From: Podospora pseudoanserina
Taxonomy: Eukaryota > Ascomycota > Sordariomycetes > Sordariales > Podosporaceae
Direction of reading: 5' to 3'
DNA: 64,000 nt
Assembly: GCF_035222485.1 (NCBI RefSeq)
Contig: NC_085924.1
Location: 434,001-498,000, forward strand
A program made the position numbers and the translations under genes. Positions 8,445-19,336 of this stretch are shown here, in pieces. Every line of letters starts with the position of its first letter. The first letter of the stretch is position 1. The notes below the pieces were generated by a model. It searched no databases. It worked only from the letters and a program-made list of their open reading frames with translations, and was not told where the DNA came from.

Positions 8445-11400
8445 TTTTGACGTTTAAATCACTAAACAAACCGAAGTCGACGCCCTCGTCGACAACCTAA
8501 CCTCGCAAGGCCAAATACTATACCGGACCTTACGACTTTTCGACCCTTATCAGGCTAATATCACGTAATTAGACCTTTCGACGGTAATTTTAGAGGCGTT
8601 AAGAGAGTTAACTAACTTCCTAATTAACGGAAGCCTAGTTTTAACCCTAACGTTTATCTTAACGAAAAGTTAAAGCGACCGACCACCCCTTACCGATAAA
8701 AGTATAGTTTACGGCGCTAACCTTCTCTTAACTAAGTTTCCTTAGTTCTACTATTTCTATAACCTTTTAGCTAGGAAATTACTATTTTCCGGTAATAGTC
8801 GAGAACTCTATCCTACCTTATTAAGAGACCGATAACGGAGTAAGTATCTCGCTCTCTATACAAGTCAATTTAACCTACTATAGGCGGCTATAAAGTTAAG
8901 TGGCGCCTTTCTTTAAGTCTTTCTTTCGATATCTTTTTTATAACGTCTTTCTTACGACTTTTCTTTAATTAGTTTTTCTTTTAAAATAGCTAGTACTAAC
9001 GTTACTATAGCCTAGCTCTTAAAGCTTATAAAAGCTATAAGGAATACTAATACTATCGCTACGGTTAAGTAATAAACTTTTTAAACTTTACCGGCTTTAA
9101 ACTTAGAGACCGATCTTTTTAGCTAAGAATTTTAATTAATCTAGTCCCTTATATATTATAGCTTAAAGGACTATATTAAGGCTAATATATAATTATTAGC
9201 GGAAGAAAAGATATTTACCTTCGACTAATAGTATATTAATAACCTAAATATTTAGAACCTAATAATAACTTCCGTTAAAAAGCCCGAGATCCGATAACGA
9301 ATTTTTAACCTCGGTTAAAAGGCCAACAGTATTAGTACTTATAGTCTATATTAGAAGATTATTTAAACCTTATAGCGCGGTACTTTCGATATCGCTAATA
9401 TATTTTTAAAAAAGTATTTTACTCTTAAGCGTACTAACTTCGCCTTATTTTAAACCTATTTTAGCTGGCTCGAGGTCCTTTACCGTCGTTTTAATACAAT
9501 AGAAATTAAGATTAGCTACGTAGCTTACCTCTAAGTTACCTTAAACGGTATTAAGACCGCGTACCCCGATTTATACGACCGGTTAATAAGGAAGATAGAA
9601 GACGGTACTATAACTTAGGCGCTCCTTTACTAGGAGTATAACGCTAAGGCCGTTACGGAGGAAACTACGCCGGCTTACTCTAAAATTATTATCGAAACTA
9701 CTAAGGCCCCGGCCGCGACTATACCTTTATATACTATATTATTAACTTCGTTAAAAAAGTGCGATTACTATACTAAGGGCTTAAAGAAAGGTAACTAATA
9801 CTATATAGGCTATAGTCGTTATTACCCGAAGGATAAGGCCTATTAGTAATATAATTCTAATAAGGCTTTAAAGGATTAGGAATATAAAGAAAAGGTATAA
9901 GCGAATAGGTAAGAGAGGCGGTAAAGTACTAGCTCGTTAATAGAGACTCTTTAAAGCTATACTAGTAGCATTATTAATACTAAATCTTCGAGGGACCGAC
10001 CTACCTATAGTACCCTAATACTATTTAATAATTTCGTTAATATATCGCTCTCTATTTACTATAATAATAATTAATCGGATTTTCGTTTTGGCCCCTAAAG
10101 GTAATACTTTCGTTAATAAATACCCTTAAAGTCTAATAGGCCGTCGAGGTATTTAAAGACTATATATATTACGACTCCGGATATACGGATTTTATATTTA
10201 ATAAATTAAAGTAGTTTACCGAACTCTACTTATTATTTAAAAGGAAGGAAAAGAAGTTCCTTTCGTCGTTAAAAGATATTATAAAGTATAGTTATTAAAG
10301 AGCTGTAGCGCTAAAATCTACCTTTTTAAGTAACTAGGTTATTACCCTAAAGCTTAAGGAAATAATATACTATTTATAGACGCCCGTTAATTTAATATCG
10401 GCGGGCAAGCTATTCGATAAAGGTATTTTTTAGGACTAAGAGAGTTATAACTTAGTTTTTAAAGGTATTAAGTAAATAATATATAAGTTAATTAAAAATA
10501 ATAACGTATATTAAATAAATACGATATCCGGCGCCGATTTCGGTAAAGTATTTTTAGCGAAGACTTTTATTAAGGCCGTAATAATATCTATTAATTACCG
10601 GGTAATATATTATTATTTAATATATATTAATAAAGATAATATTTATAAAGTTTATACGTAAGCGGGGATTAAGTTCGTCGGTAATAACTTTTTTTACGAA
10701 CCTTGCGTAATAGTAAAGATAATAAATTAATTAGGTTTATCGATCCCTATATAGACTAATAACCCGTTCGACTTTATCCGTATCGACGTTATTACCTATA
10801 AGAACCTTAGATATTTAGGTTATAAATACTTTATTTACTATATAAATATATAAAGTAATTATAAGTAAATTAACTTTATAGTAAAGAAAAAGTAAGTATT
10901 CGATAAAGTTAAGGATTTCGAAACGAAAATCGCGCGCTAAACCGGGTATAAGATTAATATTATTGGCTTTAATAGAAGTACGGAATTTACTTAGGGCTCT
11001 AGGACTTTTAACGATAGCCGCCTAGCTACTTAGGCTAACCAGGAAGGCATTACTATCCTTAAGACCGTACTTTACTTATCGTAAATAAATAAAAAGGTAG
11101 AGAGGGCCGCGAGGACTACGCTTAACCGCACTAAGGCTATTATACTAGCCTATAAGGTACTAGAAAAGCTATTCCTATTTATTATATAGTCTATAATTTA
11201 CGTAGGTAACCTATTACCCTCGAGGGTTAACGAGGAAGATATTAATATTTATAAAAAATATATTATAAAGCTTAATATACCTAAGGGTAAGCGGAAGCCG
11301 TATATTCGGTACTTACGCTTATACTTTTATAATACGTATTATTATATTAAGCTAGCCTACTAGGCTAATTCGGATAAGTTTACCGCTAAAGCGAAAAAAG

Positions 11401-13981
11401 GAAAGCTTATTAGTTATATAAATATATATAGTAAAATATACTAAGTTTAAAACCTAATTACTAATAAAGTCGTAAAGGTTAATACTATAAAGTTTAATAA
11501 AAGTAATTCTTATAAGCCTAACGATAATAAATATAAGGATATTAAATATAAAATAGTTTTTATTAATAATATTATAGCCGAAAAAGAAAATACCGCTATT
11601 AATAGAACGGTATTCCTAAAGAAAAAAGTTATTTTTAATAATAAACCTATTACTATACCGGAGCCCGCTATATAACGGAGTACTTTAATAATTAATAAAG
11701 GGAAGGCTAAGGACCTTAGGTAAACTATTTTACTTACTTCGAAAGCTACGCCGTTATTAATATTACCTTTACTACTTAAGGCTTTAAACGTAAAAAACTT
11801 TTTCGACGCCGAAAAGGTAAAGGATATACGGTCCGAGGTACCTATCCTACTAAATTATAACTAAACGCTTTATACTACTAACTTTCCTACTATAAAAGAG
11901 CTTACCTTTCTTATAAAGCTAATAGGGGGGGAGGAGGATAAGGCTATAGGGGGGCCTAGTAATAATTAAGCCGATAATAAGCTATTAGATTTAAGTACGG
12001 ATAGCCTAGTCGAAGACTTTAACGACGATTTCGAGCTTAATATAGGCTATATAGAGAAAGCGGTAGCTTCTCCGCCGGTTTAGGAGCGGCCTCGTAGAAT
12101 AATAATAAGAAATTAGGGCTTAAGCTTTTATAAAAAACTATAGTAAAGTAAATACCTTTATTAAAGTTTTTTTATAGTATATCTTAATAACCTACGATTA
12201 CGTAAGGTAGTAGCCTACGCCCTATCTACGGTTAAAATCGATTACCTTTTATAAACTATTAATAAGTACTATATACTTAGAAACTACCGGTAAGCGAAGA
12301 AACTTAAGAACTATTATAAGTATTAATTACCTACTATAAAGGAGTAGGACGCTAGCCTATTAAAAAAGAACGTTTATAAGCTAATAAATATACTAAAAGG
12401 CTATAACGTTTTACCGAGTAAATAGGTATATAATAAAAAGATAGACCCTTATATTAATAAAGTAAAGGCTAGGGCGAAATAGATAATATATAGTAACTTT
12501 AACAGGGACTCTTAGGCTATATAAAACGTTTACGCTACTATTATAAGTAGCGTGGCAGTTAAATACTTTTAAGCTATTATAGCTATAAAGGACTAAAAGT
12601 ACCTTTAATACGACTTTAAAATAGTATTTCTTAATACTAAAATCCTTAATACCGTATAGTACTATATACGACTACTAAATAGCTTAGGCAAGCTACTAGG
12701 CAAGATATACCGGCTTAAAAAGGCATTATACGGCTTAAGGAAATTACCTATCTACTAGTACGAAATAGTAAAACCTATAATAGTTAAACTGGGCTTCGAT
12801 ATCCTTTTATTAAACCTTTACCTATTCTATTATAAAGAGATAGGTGCCCTAATAGTCCTATACGTAAATAACCTACTTATATTAACGCCTATAATAAAAA
12901 TTATTAAAAATATTATTACCGGGCTAGAGAGTAAGTATAGTATTAAGAAATTAGGTAAGCCGAAGAGGTTCTTAGGTTTTAATATCGTAAGGAACCGCGG
13001 AAAGAGGTAGGTCTACTTATCTTAGGTAGCCTATATCGACGCCTTATTCGAGAAGTTCGGCTATAAAGATATAGCCGGCGTAATTACGCCGTGGTTAACT
13101 AAGCTGGAGCTCCCTTTTACGTAGAAGAAAATAACTGCGGAAGTAAAGAAATATATTCGGAAGACCGGTTCGTTAAACTAACTTTCTACTAATACTCGGC
13201 CTAATATTATTTTTACCGTTAACTACCTTTATAGAGGTAATTCTAAGCCCTTATTACGTTACTTAAAGTTAATAAAGTACTTTTTCCGGTACTTAGCTAT
13301 TACCAAGAAGCTATATATTATATTGGGGGGTTCCGAGTTCTCGGTAAAAGATATAAAGCTTATAAGATTCGCAGATACCTTATACGCGGATATCTTACCT
13401 TAAAGATATTCTATTAGCGGCTATATTATCTTCGTGGCTAGTAGGCTAGTATTATAGAAGAGTAAGAAGCAGACCTTCGTCGCCCTAAGTACGACGGAGA
13501 TAGAGTTTACTAACTTAACGCCTATAGGGTATTTATTATAGTAGGTATTAAAGATATTAAAAGATTATAATATACTATAGTTAAGGCCATATATATTATA
13601 TATCGATAGTAAGAACGCCGAAATTATAGTTCTAAACCTTTAAAATATCGTTAGGACCCGGTATATCGATATATAATATAAATGGGTAGGTAAATAAATA
13701 AAGGAAGGAAGATTTAGTATTTAATATATCTTTAGGTTAGAAATACCGGCGGATAGATTTATAAAGGTACTATAAAGGGAGAAGTACGTAAAGTTTATGC
13801 AGCTATTGGGAATATAAGATTTTCCGGTTTAAGATATGCAGGAGAACGTGTATTTATATAGGAAAAAGGCCACTAGGGTATTGGGCAAAGGAGTTAAAGG
13901 AAGTGGGAAGAATCTAGGCGTATATTGGCCTTCGGAGGATATTAACGATGGCTTCGTTTTGGACGGCGGTGTGCTGTCTGT

Positions 13982-13988
13982 GGGGGGG
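13982..13988 (+). other. Polypurine tract of the copia element
   Basis: A run of seven G directly precedes the right LTR, the position where plus-strand DNA synthesis is primed. Confidence 0.7.
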
Positions 13989-14172
13989 TGTGGGGCACTA
14001 AAGGGCCCAGGTTTTCCCAGACCCACACCGGTTTGCTCTTGGGGCTGGATTTTCTTACTGTTTTCTTTTGAACCAACAACCAACTACTGTAATACTAATT
14101 TGCTTACTAATTTTGGCCATTTTTTGGCCTCATTTTCGCCGCCGGTGACTTTCCTAGGTCGCCAGCCCAACA
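13989..14172 (+). repeat. Right LTR of the copia element
   Basis: 184 bp, same ends as the left copy (8249-8432), three transitions apart. It is followed directly by the target duplication ACTTG (14173-14177). Confidence 0.93.
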
Positions 14173-14177
14173 ACTTG

Positions 14178-14731
14178 AGCTTTCCAATAGGTAGACAGGC
14201 AATATATCAACATACTGTCCGTGTAAAAGAGCCATGTGGCGTAGAACGCACAAAGGTGTCTGGGACATAAACAGTAAGGTAACCGCATACTGTCCTCGAC
14301 GCCCTATGTGAGAATGAAATCCTCGCATTCTTGCTGCATGCTCGGCGGCCTGAACAGAACCAACAGACTCTGGTTACCCCAGAGGTCTCTGCAGAGGACC
14401 TGTCGGGTGTCGCCCGGCTGATAGCACAGGTGGGGATGCCGGTGCATCTAAGCAGTCGAAAAAGCGCAGCAACAAACCAACGTGCATAATGAATGTATGT
14501 GGGATGCTGCAATCATCAGGAGTAAACCACACAGGGCTTCCAGCATGAAATCAACCAACTCCCTTCTACACCGTACACTGACATTAACGTGCCACTTCGG
14601 TCGAAAGAGCAAAGGATGCCATGGTCGAGACTCTACCCCCACCTGGATTTAAGAGATAAAACCCCCTTCCTGGAAAGTCCTGTATCGCCGAGGACTTTTG
14701 TCCAACTACGAGACAAGCTGAATCGGACAAG
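14178..14731. other. Spacer upstream of the BBE-type oxidase gene
   Basis: Ordinary unmutated DNA from the copia target duplication to the ATG at 14732. It should hold the promoter of the oxidase gene. No gene is seen. Confidence 0.45.
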
Positions 14732-16305
14732 ATGATTGAAAGTATACCGCAGCAGGCCGAGTGCCTCGCCGCAGCGGGACTCCAGAACCGAATCCTTCTT
14801 CCCACTTCTCCAGAATATGCATCCCGAATCGAAGCATACTGGAGCAAGAGCTCCCAGCTCAAACCGGCTTGCTTCATACAGCCAACCTCAGCCACCGAGG
14901 TCGCCGACGCACTGAAGGCCCTGGTTGCTGCAAAGCAAACCTTCGCCGTCCGCTCCGGGGGGTGCAACTTCTGGCCAAGCAACAACATCGACCATGGCGT
15001 CACCATTGATCTTGGTCAGTTGGCCTGGATCAAGTACAACCCCGATGACGAGACAGTGAGCATTGGGCCAGGCGCGCGTTGGGGCCAGGTTTGTTCTCTC
15101 TCCTTCTCCCTGCCCTTCATACTCCGTGTGGGATGATGCCAACTTCAGCTGCGGCTAGGTCTATGAATACCTCGCCAAATACGACCGCGCAGTGGCAGGC
15201 GGCCGTGAAGCTAGAGTGGGCGTGGGCGGACTACTCCTCGGCGGCGGTAACACTCTCTTCACGGGGCGTCGCGGTTTTGCCTGCGACAATGTGATTGAGT
15301 ACGAAGTCGTCCTGGCCAACGGAAGCATCGTCAAAGCCACCGCCAGCGGCGAGTACAGCGATCTTTTCAGGGCGCTCAAGGGCGGCGGCAATAACTTTGG
15401 TATTGTCACCTCCTACACCATGCCCGCAATCCCATGCGCTTCCATCTGGGGCGGGCTCGTCATACTCCCCCCAGATATCATGCCCGCGGCGGCCGACGCC
15501 TTTGTCGATTTCACTAGCAACCTGGAAAAGGATCCAGACAGTAACTTGATCCTCATGATTGCCCATCTCGAGCCCAAGCCGGGCACCGTGATTGCCGGCT
15601 TGTACGCGAACGTGGCGGGTGTCGAGAAGCCGCCAATCTTCGACAAGTTCCTCACGTTCCCCGAATTGTTCACAACATACAAGAAGACAACCCTCGTTGA
15701 GTGTCTGAATGCAACGGCCCAAGGGACTGGCTATCAGTAAGCCCACTTTCGTCTTCGTTACAAGGCAGTCCGGTAACTGGTGTACATCGGTGCTAATCAT
15801 CATCCACAGCGGCGTCTGGTTTGCCTCCTCCTTTGCCAACAACCCGGCCATCCTCCGACGGGCCGCAGAACTACACCAGGAGCTGGCAGCTGAGTTTGAG
15901 GCGCACATCACCGACCAGGACTTCCAGACCCAGTGCATCTTCCAGCCGCTGCCGCGCGCCTTCGCGCAGAACTCGGTCAAGTTGGGGGGTAACATGTTAG
16001 GGTTGGAACGTAACAAGGTCGACGGTGTGCTTTGGAGCGCACATATCATGGTTCGGACAGCGGAGCAGGAGGCGTGGGCCTACCCGCGTGTGCGCGCTTA
16101 TGTCGAGAAGGTGCGCGCTTACGCCGCTGAGGTCGACGGGCTCCTCCCCTGGATCACGGCCAACTACGCAAACCCGGAACAACCGGTGCTGGAGAGCTAC
16201 GGACCGGAAAATGTTGCGCGGATCCGGGAGGTTGCCAAGAAGTATGATGCCGATGGTGTTTTTCAGACCTTGTGCCCCGGGGGTTTCAAGATTTCCAAAG
16301 TCTAA
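14732..16305 (+). CDS. FAD-linked oxidoreductase, BBE-like (FAD_binding_4 fold)
   Basis: Three exons, 14732-15088, 15159-15736 and 15810-16305, give 476 residues with correct phases and GT...AG introns of 70 and 73 bp. The N-terminal half is the p-cresol-methylhydroxylase-type FAD domain: FIQPTSATEVADAL, FAVRSGGC (to residue 78), GVTIDLGQL, then GVGGLLLGGGNTLF...GFACDNV in exon 2 and LKGGGNNFGIVTSY. Such enzymes oxidise alcohols or C-C bonds in specialised metabolism. No signal peptide is visible, so it may be cytosolic. One oddity: BBE-like proteins usually have RSGGH, whose His binds FAD covalently; here the residue is Cys78, so FAD may be bound non-covalently. The gene seems intact although the P450 on its left and the DMATS gene on its right are broken. 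Confidence 0.88.
15089..15158 (+). other. Intron 1 of the BBE-type oxidase gene
   Basis: 70 bp, GTTTGT...GGCTAG, phase 0. Removing it joins GARWGQ to VYEYLAKY. Confidence 0.85.
15737..15809 (+). other. Intron 2 of the BBE-type oxidase gene
   Basis: 73 bp, GTAAGC...CCACAG, phase 2, with GCTAATC as likely branch site. Removing it joins GTGY-H to GVWFASSF. Confidence 0.85.
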
Positions 16306-18124
16306 GACTTTGGGTTCTACGCAACGATCAGACAGCAAAACAGAATACATAAAGATGAATCCGATCTATCTGTCCGTTTTTATTTACTCAGTCCTCCTGA
16401 TACATAGGCTGTTGGTCAACTTTGCTGGGGGCTGGTGCAACCCCAAGCTTTGAACAGGTCTCATTGACAGACCTCGGCACACACCACGCTACCTGGTAAT
16501 TATTCTTGCACAACACTCCTTTTTTGCCTGCATATGCTGACCCAGAACAGCTGAAATATATACCTACCTACATTGCCTGAGGTACCTTACCCAAGAGGTT
16601 TATGGTGGGAGAGAATACTAGATCGTTCGAAGTCTTGGCGCTGCCCATCAAAGCGTTGGCGGCCTGTTGATCTTTCTACCCATCAATTACAACATATTCC
16701 CTTTGCTTATCGCTATCCCCTGTAGCTTCCTCCCTCACCTTTTCCCTTTCTCTTTTTTCCTTTTCCTCCCTTCCGGTCTGGCCTTCCGCACGGTCGCTGG
16801 CCTCTTTCAAAACAAGCCTAGAGAAATGCGTGGCCAGACAGGTGTCAGTACCAAATCTCGCAGTTGCAAGGTCACTTGAGAAGATAACTAGAACCAGGTT
16901 TACCTGTGGTTGCCGACACGCTGCAAAACACGAACCTGTAGTCATGTCTTTCCACCATGACGTTAGGCACATTGGGCCTCAAGCACGTCCCACCCGGTAG
17001 ATCGCAAGGACGGGGTTTGTGATACTGGGTTTGGCGTTGTGCCAGGTTCTCTCCTGTCAACCTCATGGGGATGTCTACAGACAGATTTATCGCCGTTCCA
17101 CGCTCGGTCGAGCACACAAAAGCATCACACGCCTCTTGAGGTAGGGACAAAAGGCCATGCGAACCCCGCAGACAGGAACATCTTTGGTGGTGTTGGGTTC
17201 GTCAGGTCCGCGCCTGGAGCACATTGATAAGCGACGCTGCACATCTCGTTTTGGTCTGGTAGGAGTTGCTCGTGCTGGTGAGCGTGGGCGCGTTCTTTGT
17301 CTACCAGCTCCATTGGAGCTTGTACGGAACCCAACGTAAGCCTGCTTTGGCTTGCTCCAGGTGTACTCGTAGGCAAGCCCGTTGATTTCCTACCGCCTCT
17401 GCCTTGAACCGCTATTTATGGGACCAGCTTGTTGTCAGTGTAGTGTATGTGCATGTGCAATATTCAAGTCTGGGGGGAGAAATGACATTGCATCTCTGGC
17501 ATTGTTCACCGAATGTTTGATTTGATGGTGGGTTGCAACCACACCACTTTTCTACAAAAGAATTGATCAAAACGGCATCTGGGCCCCATCCGTATTGTCG
17601 TGCTGTGGTCATGACGGCACAGGCTCTGTGACTTGTAATATTAAGGTGGACGTGACGGTCGGCTTGAGCTTTGATGGAGAGCCAACTGGTTGTGGCACAA
17701 CTAGAGTGCGTCCCGGATGACTTGATACACGCATTTTGTCCTATGACTATCCCCTGGTGACCAGTATAAAAAAGTCCTTGATCTCTCTCGAGTAGTCATG
17801 ACCCAATTAGTCAACCTGAAATTTTGATAGGTATTGATTGCTCTTATGACATTGAGTAATCATGACATTATCCGTGGCAAGACTGGCTGAGGTTGGATCA
17901 CTTTATCTAGACCAACATGTTTACTTCAGTCTTAACCAGGAGACAGACAGCTGATAGCAGTTGGCAAAGCGTCATCAGTTGAGCCTGCAACACTGCGATC
18001 TGAGTACCCAGTAACATGAAACCCAGAGTGGAGTCTGTGCGGCTCTGTAAGGTCATCTGGGCGACTGGCATGGGTCATTTCGTAGTTAGATTTCAAGTAC
18101 TGTGTTACTGGCGTGACGCAGCAC
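16306..18124. other. Gene-free spacer
   Basis: About 1.8 kb. A T/C-rich stretch lies near 16690-16790. Short open frames have no family features. No tRNA, repeat arm or RIP signature is evident until about 18240, where composition turns sharply AT-rich. Confidence 0.45.
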
Positions 18125-18288
18125 ATCTAGACTGTTATTTGCAGGGAAATCCAACGCTGATTTCGGAAGACATACTGCCAAAAACTGAGGAATATTTCTC
18201 TCCTTATCTTCTGCATTCATACCCCTCAGTCTTTTAATGAACAATGAATATATAAGCGCCGATAGAAAATGAAAATCGAAAATAAAAC
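18125..18288 (+). repeat. Left copy of a boundary repeat (empty paralogue of the solo-LTR site)
   Basis: About 160 bp resembling 28447-28573 plus 28975-29010, including CAGGGAAATC, GATTTCGGAAGA, CCCTCAGTC and GCCGATA...AAAATAAAACG. The right copy is interrupted by a 401-bp solo LTR and this one is not, so it shows the pre-insertion state. The two copies flank the whole AT-rich island. Confidence 0.65.
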
Positions 18289-18918
18289 GGGAGGTAAAAA
18301 ATATAGGTACTTCGGTACATCGAGCTCGTATTTTTAGGCTCTTAGGCAGAATAGTTATAAAGTATAGCTCTTCGTATATCTAGATATTTACCACTCCGAT
18401 CTTTAAAGCCGCTGGATATACCGAATCGGGGTAGTCTCGTCAGTTCAGTGCGTATATAGATAAGCGAGAGAGATAGTAAAATAATATAATTTAAATTCCC
18501 CCTTTAAACGCAGTTATCCGTCGGCTACTAACTATACGGCGGGTTATTATCCCGCTAGCGGGAGGGAAGAAAAAGATTATAAAGTTAATCGACTTAATTG
18601 AAAATAGTAATTAAAAAGTATTTTTCTAGAAGATAAGCGTACGTAAGTATTAAGTTTACTTACCTTAGGTTAGTAATATTAATAACGTATATATTAATAA
18701 AAGAATTTAAAAGGTTTTCTATAGTAATCCACTTAATGCTTATATATAACTAAATGCCTAATTACTTTATATAATCTAATATCTATCCCGTAACTCTAGC
18801 GGAACCTAGAAAGCTCTATAGAATACTATCTTTCCTTCTTTTAACCTTTTATAAAGCCTTTTACTTTCTAAGTTAAATCTCTAACTATTAAAGGATATTT
18901 ATTAACGTGTAGGTACTA
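18289..18918. repeat. RIP-degraded repeat DNA, family unknown
   Basis: About 630 bp of AT-rich, TA-rich sequence without open frames. The composition matches the mutated transposons next to it. No motif identifies the source. Confidence 0.5.
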
Positions 18919-18923
18919 CTAAG
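18919..18923. repeat. Target-site duplication CTAAG of the outer solo LTR, left copy
   Basis: CTAAG here is repeated at 27102-27106, directly after the outer solo LTR. The match is found only when the nested gypsy element is removed, which supports the nested structure. Confidence 0.75.
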
Positions 18924-18932
18924 TAGCTTACT

Positions 18933-19336
18933 TATCACGGTTCTGGAAGACAGTGGGGCCACGAGGGACCAATCAAGACTAGACCGCGCCGTCGAGCGGG
19001 GCTCACGGTCCTAATGGGCAACAGACTAATAAGATGGGGACCGGGGACCGTGGTGGGGCTCACGGTCCACGGTCCGGCATCGGCTAATCAGGAGCGGACC
19101 AAAGACCGTCTATAAGTTAACGGTCCACGGTCCACGGGTCTATATATACGGAGGAACTGGCCGGTATAAATAAATAGTTCCGTAGTATATAATATAAGTT
19201 ATAATCGTTAGTATTTAGACTATTATAATAAAGATAAGCTATTATTATATATTATTTAACTATACCGAACCAGGATTATTTAAAAGTACCTTTAATTAAT
19301 ATCCCTTTTAAAGATTCTAGATAGGGGTTCGTTATA
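18933..19336 (+). repeat. 5' LTR of the gypsy element
   Basis: 404 bp, TATCACGG...TTCGTTATA, derived from TGTCACGG...TTCGTCACA. The first 200 bp (with repeated CACGGTCC blocks) is nearly clean, while the 3' half is strongly RIP-mutated. A TATATATA box lies near 19140. Confidence 0.9.

Larger units (their letters stand above)
8249..14172 (+). mobile_element. Ty1/copia LTR retrotransposon, complete in outline, RIP-saturated inside
   Basis: A 5.92-kb element bounded by two 184-bp LTRs and a 5-bp target duplication. The coding order on the plus strand is copia-type, with integrase before reverse transcriptase. The reverse transcriptase active site reads LYVNNLLI (12858-12881), where the family has YVDDLLI. 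The RNase H part near 13365-13530 still reads ISGYIIFVAS...KSKKQTFVALSTTEIEF with stops interspersed. Asp-to-Asn and Trp/Gln-to-stop changes are C-to-T/G-to-A transitions on both strands, the RIP signature. No open frame of 60 codons survives between about 8430 and 13830, so the element is dead. The outer 130-160 bp of the interior and both LTRs are far less mutated. Confidence 0.93.

Noticed and set aside
8249-14172. Idea that the copia element interrupted a gene
   Set aside because: The target duplication lies in spacer on both sides; no coding sequence continues across the empty site.
13836-14270. 144-codon frame running through the copia right LTR
   Set aside because: It is the lightly mutated end of the element plus LTR and flank, not a gene.
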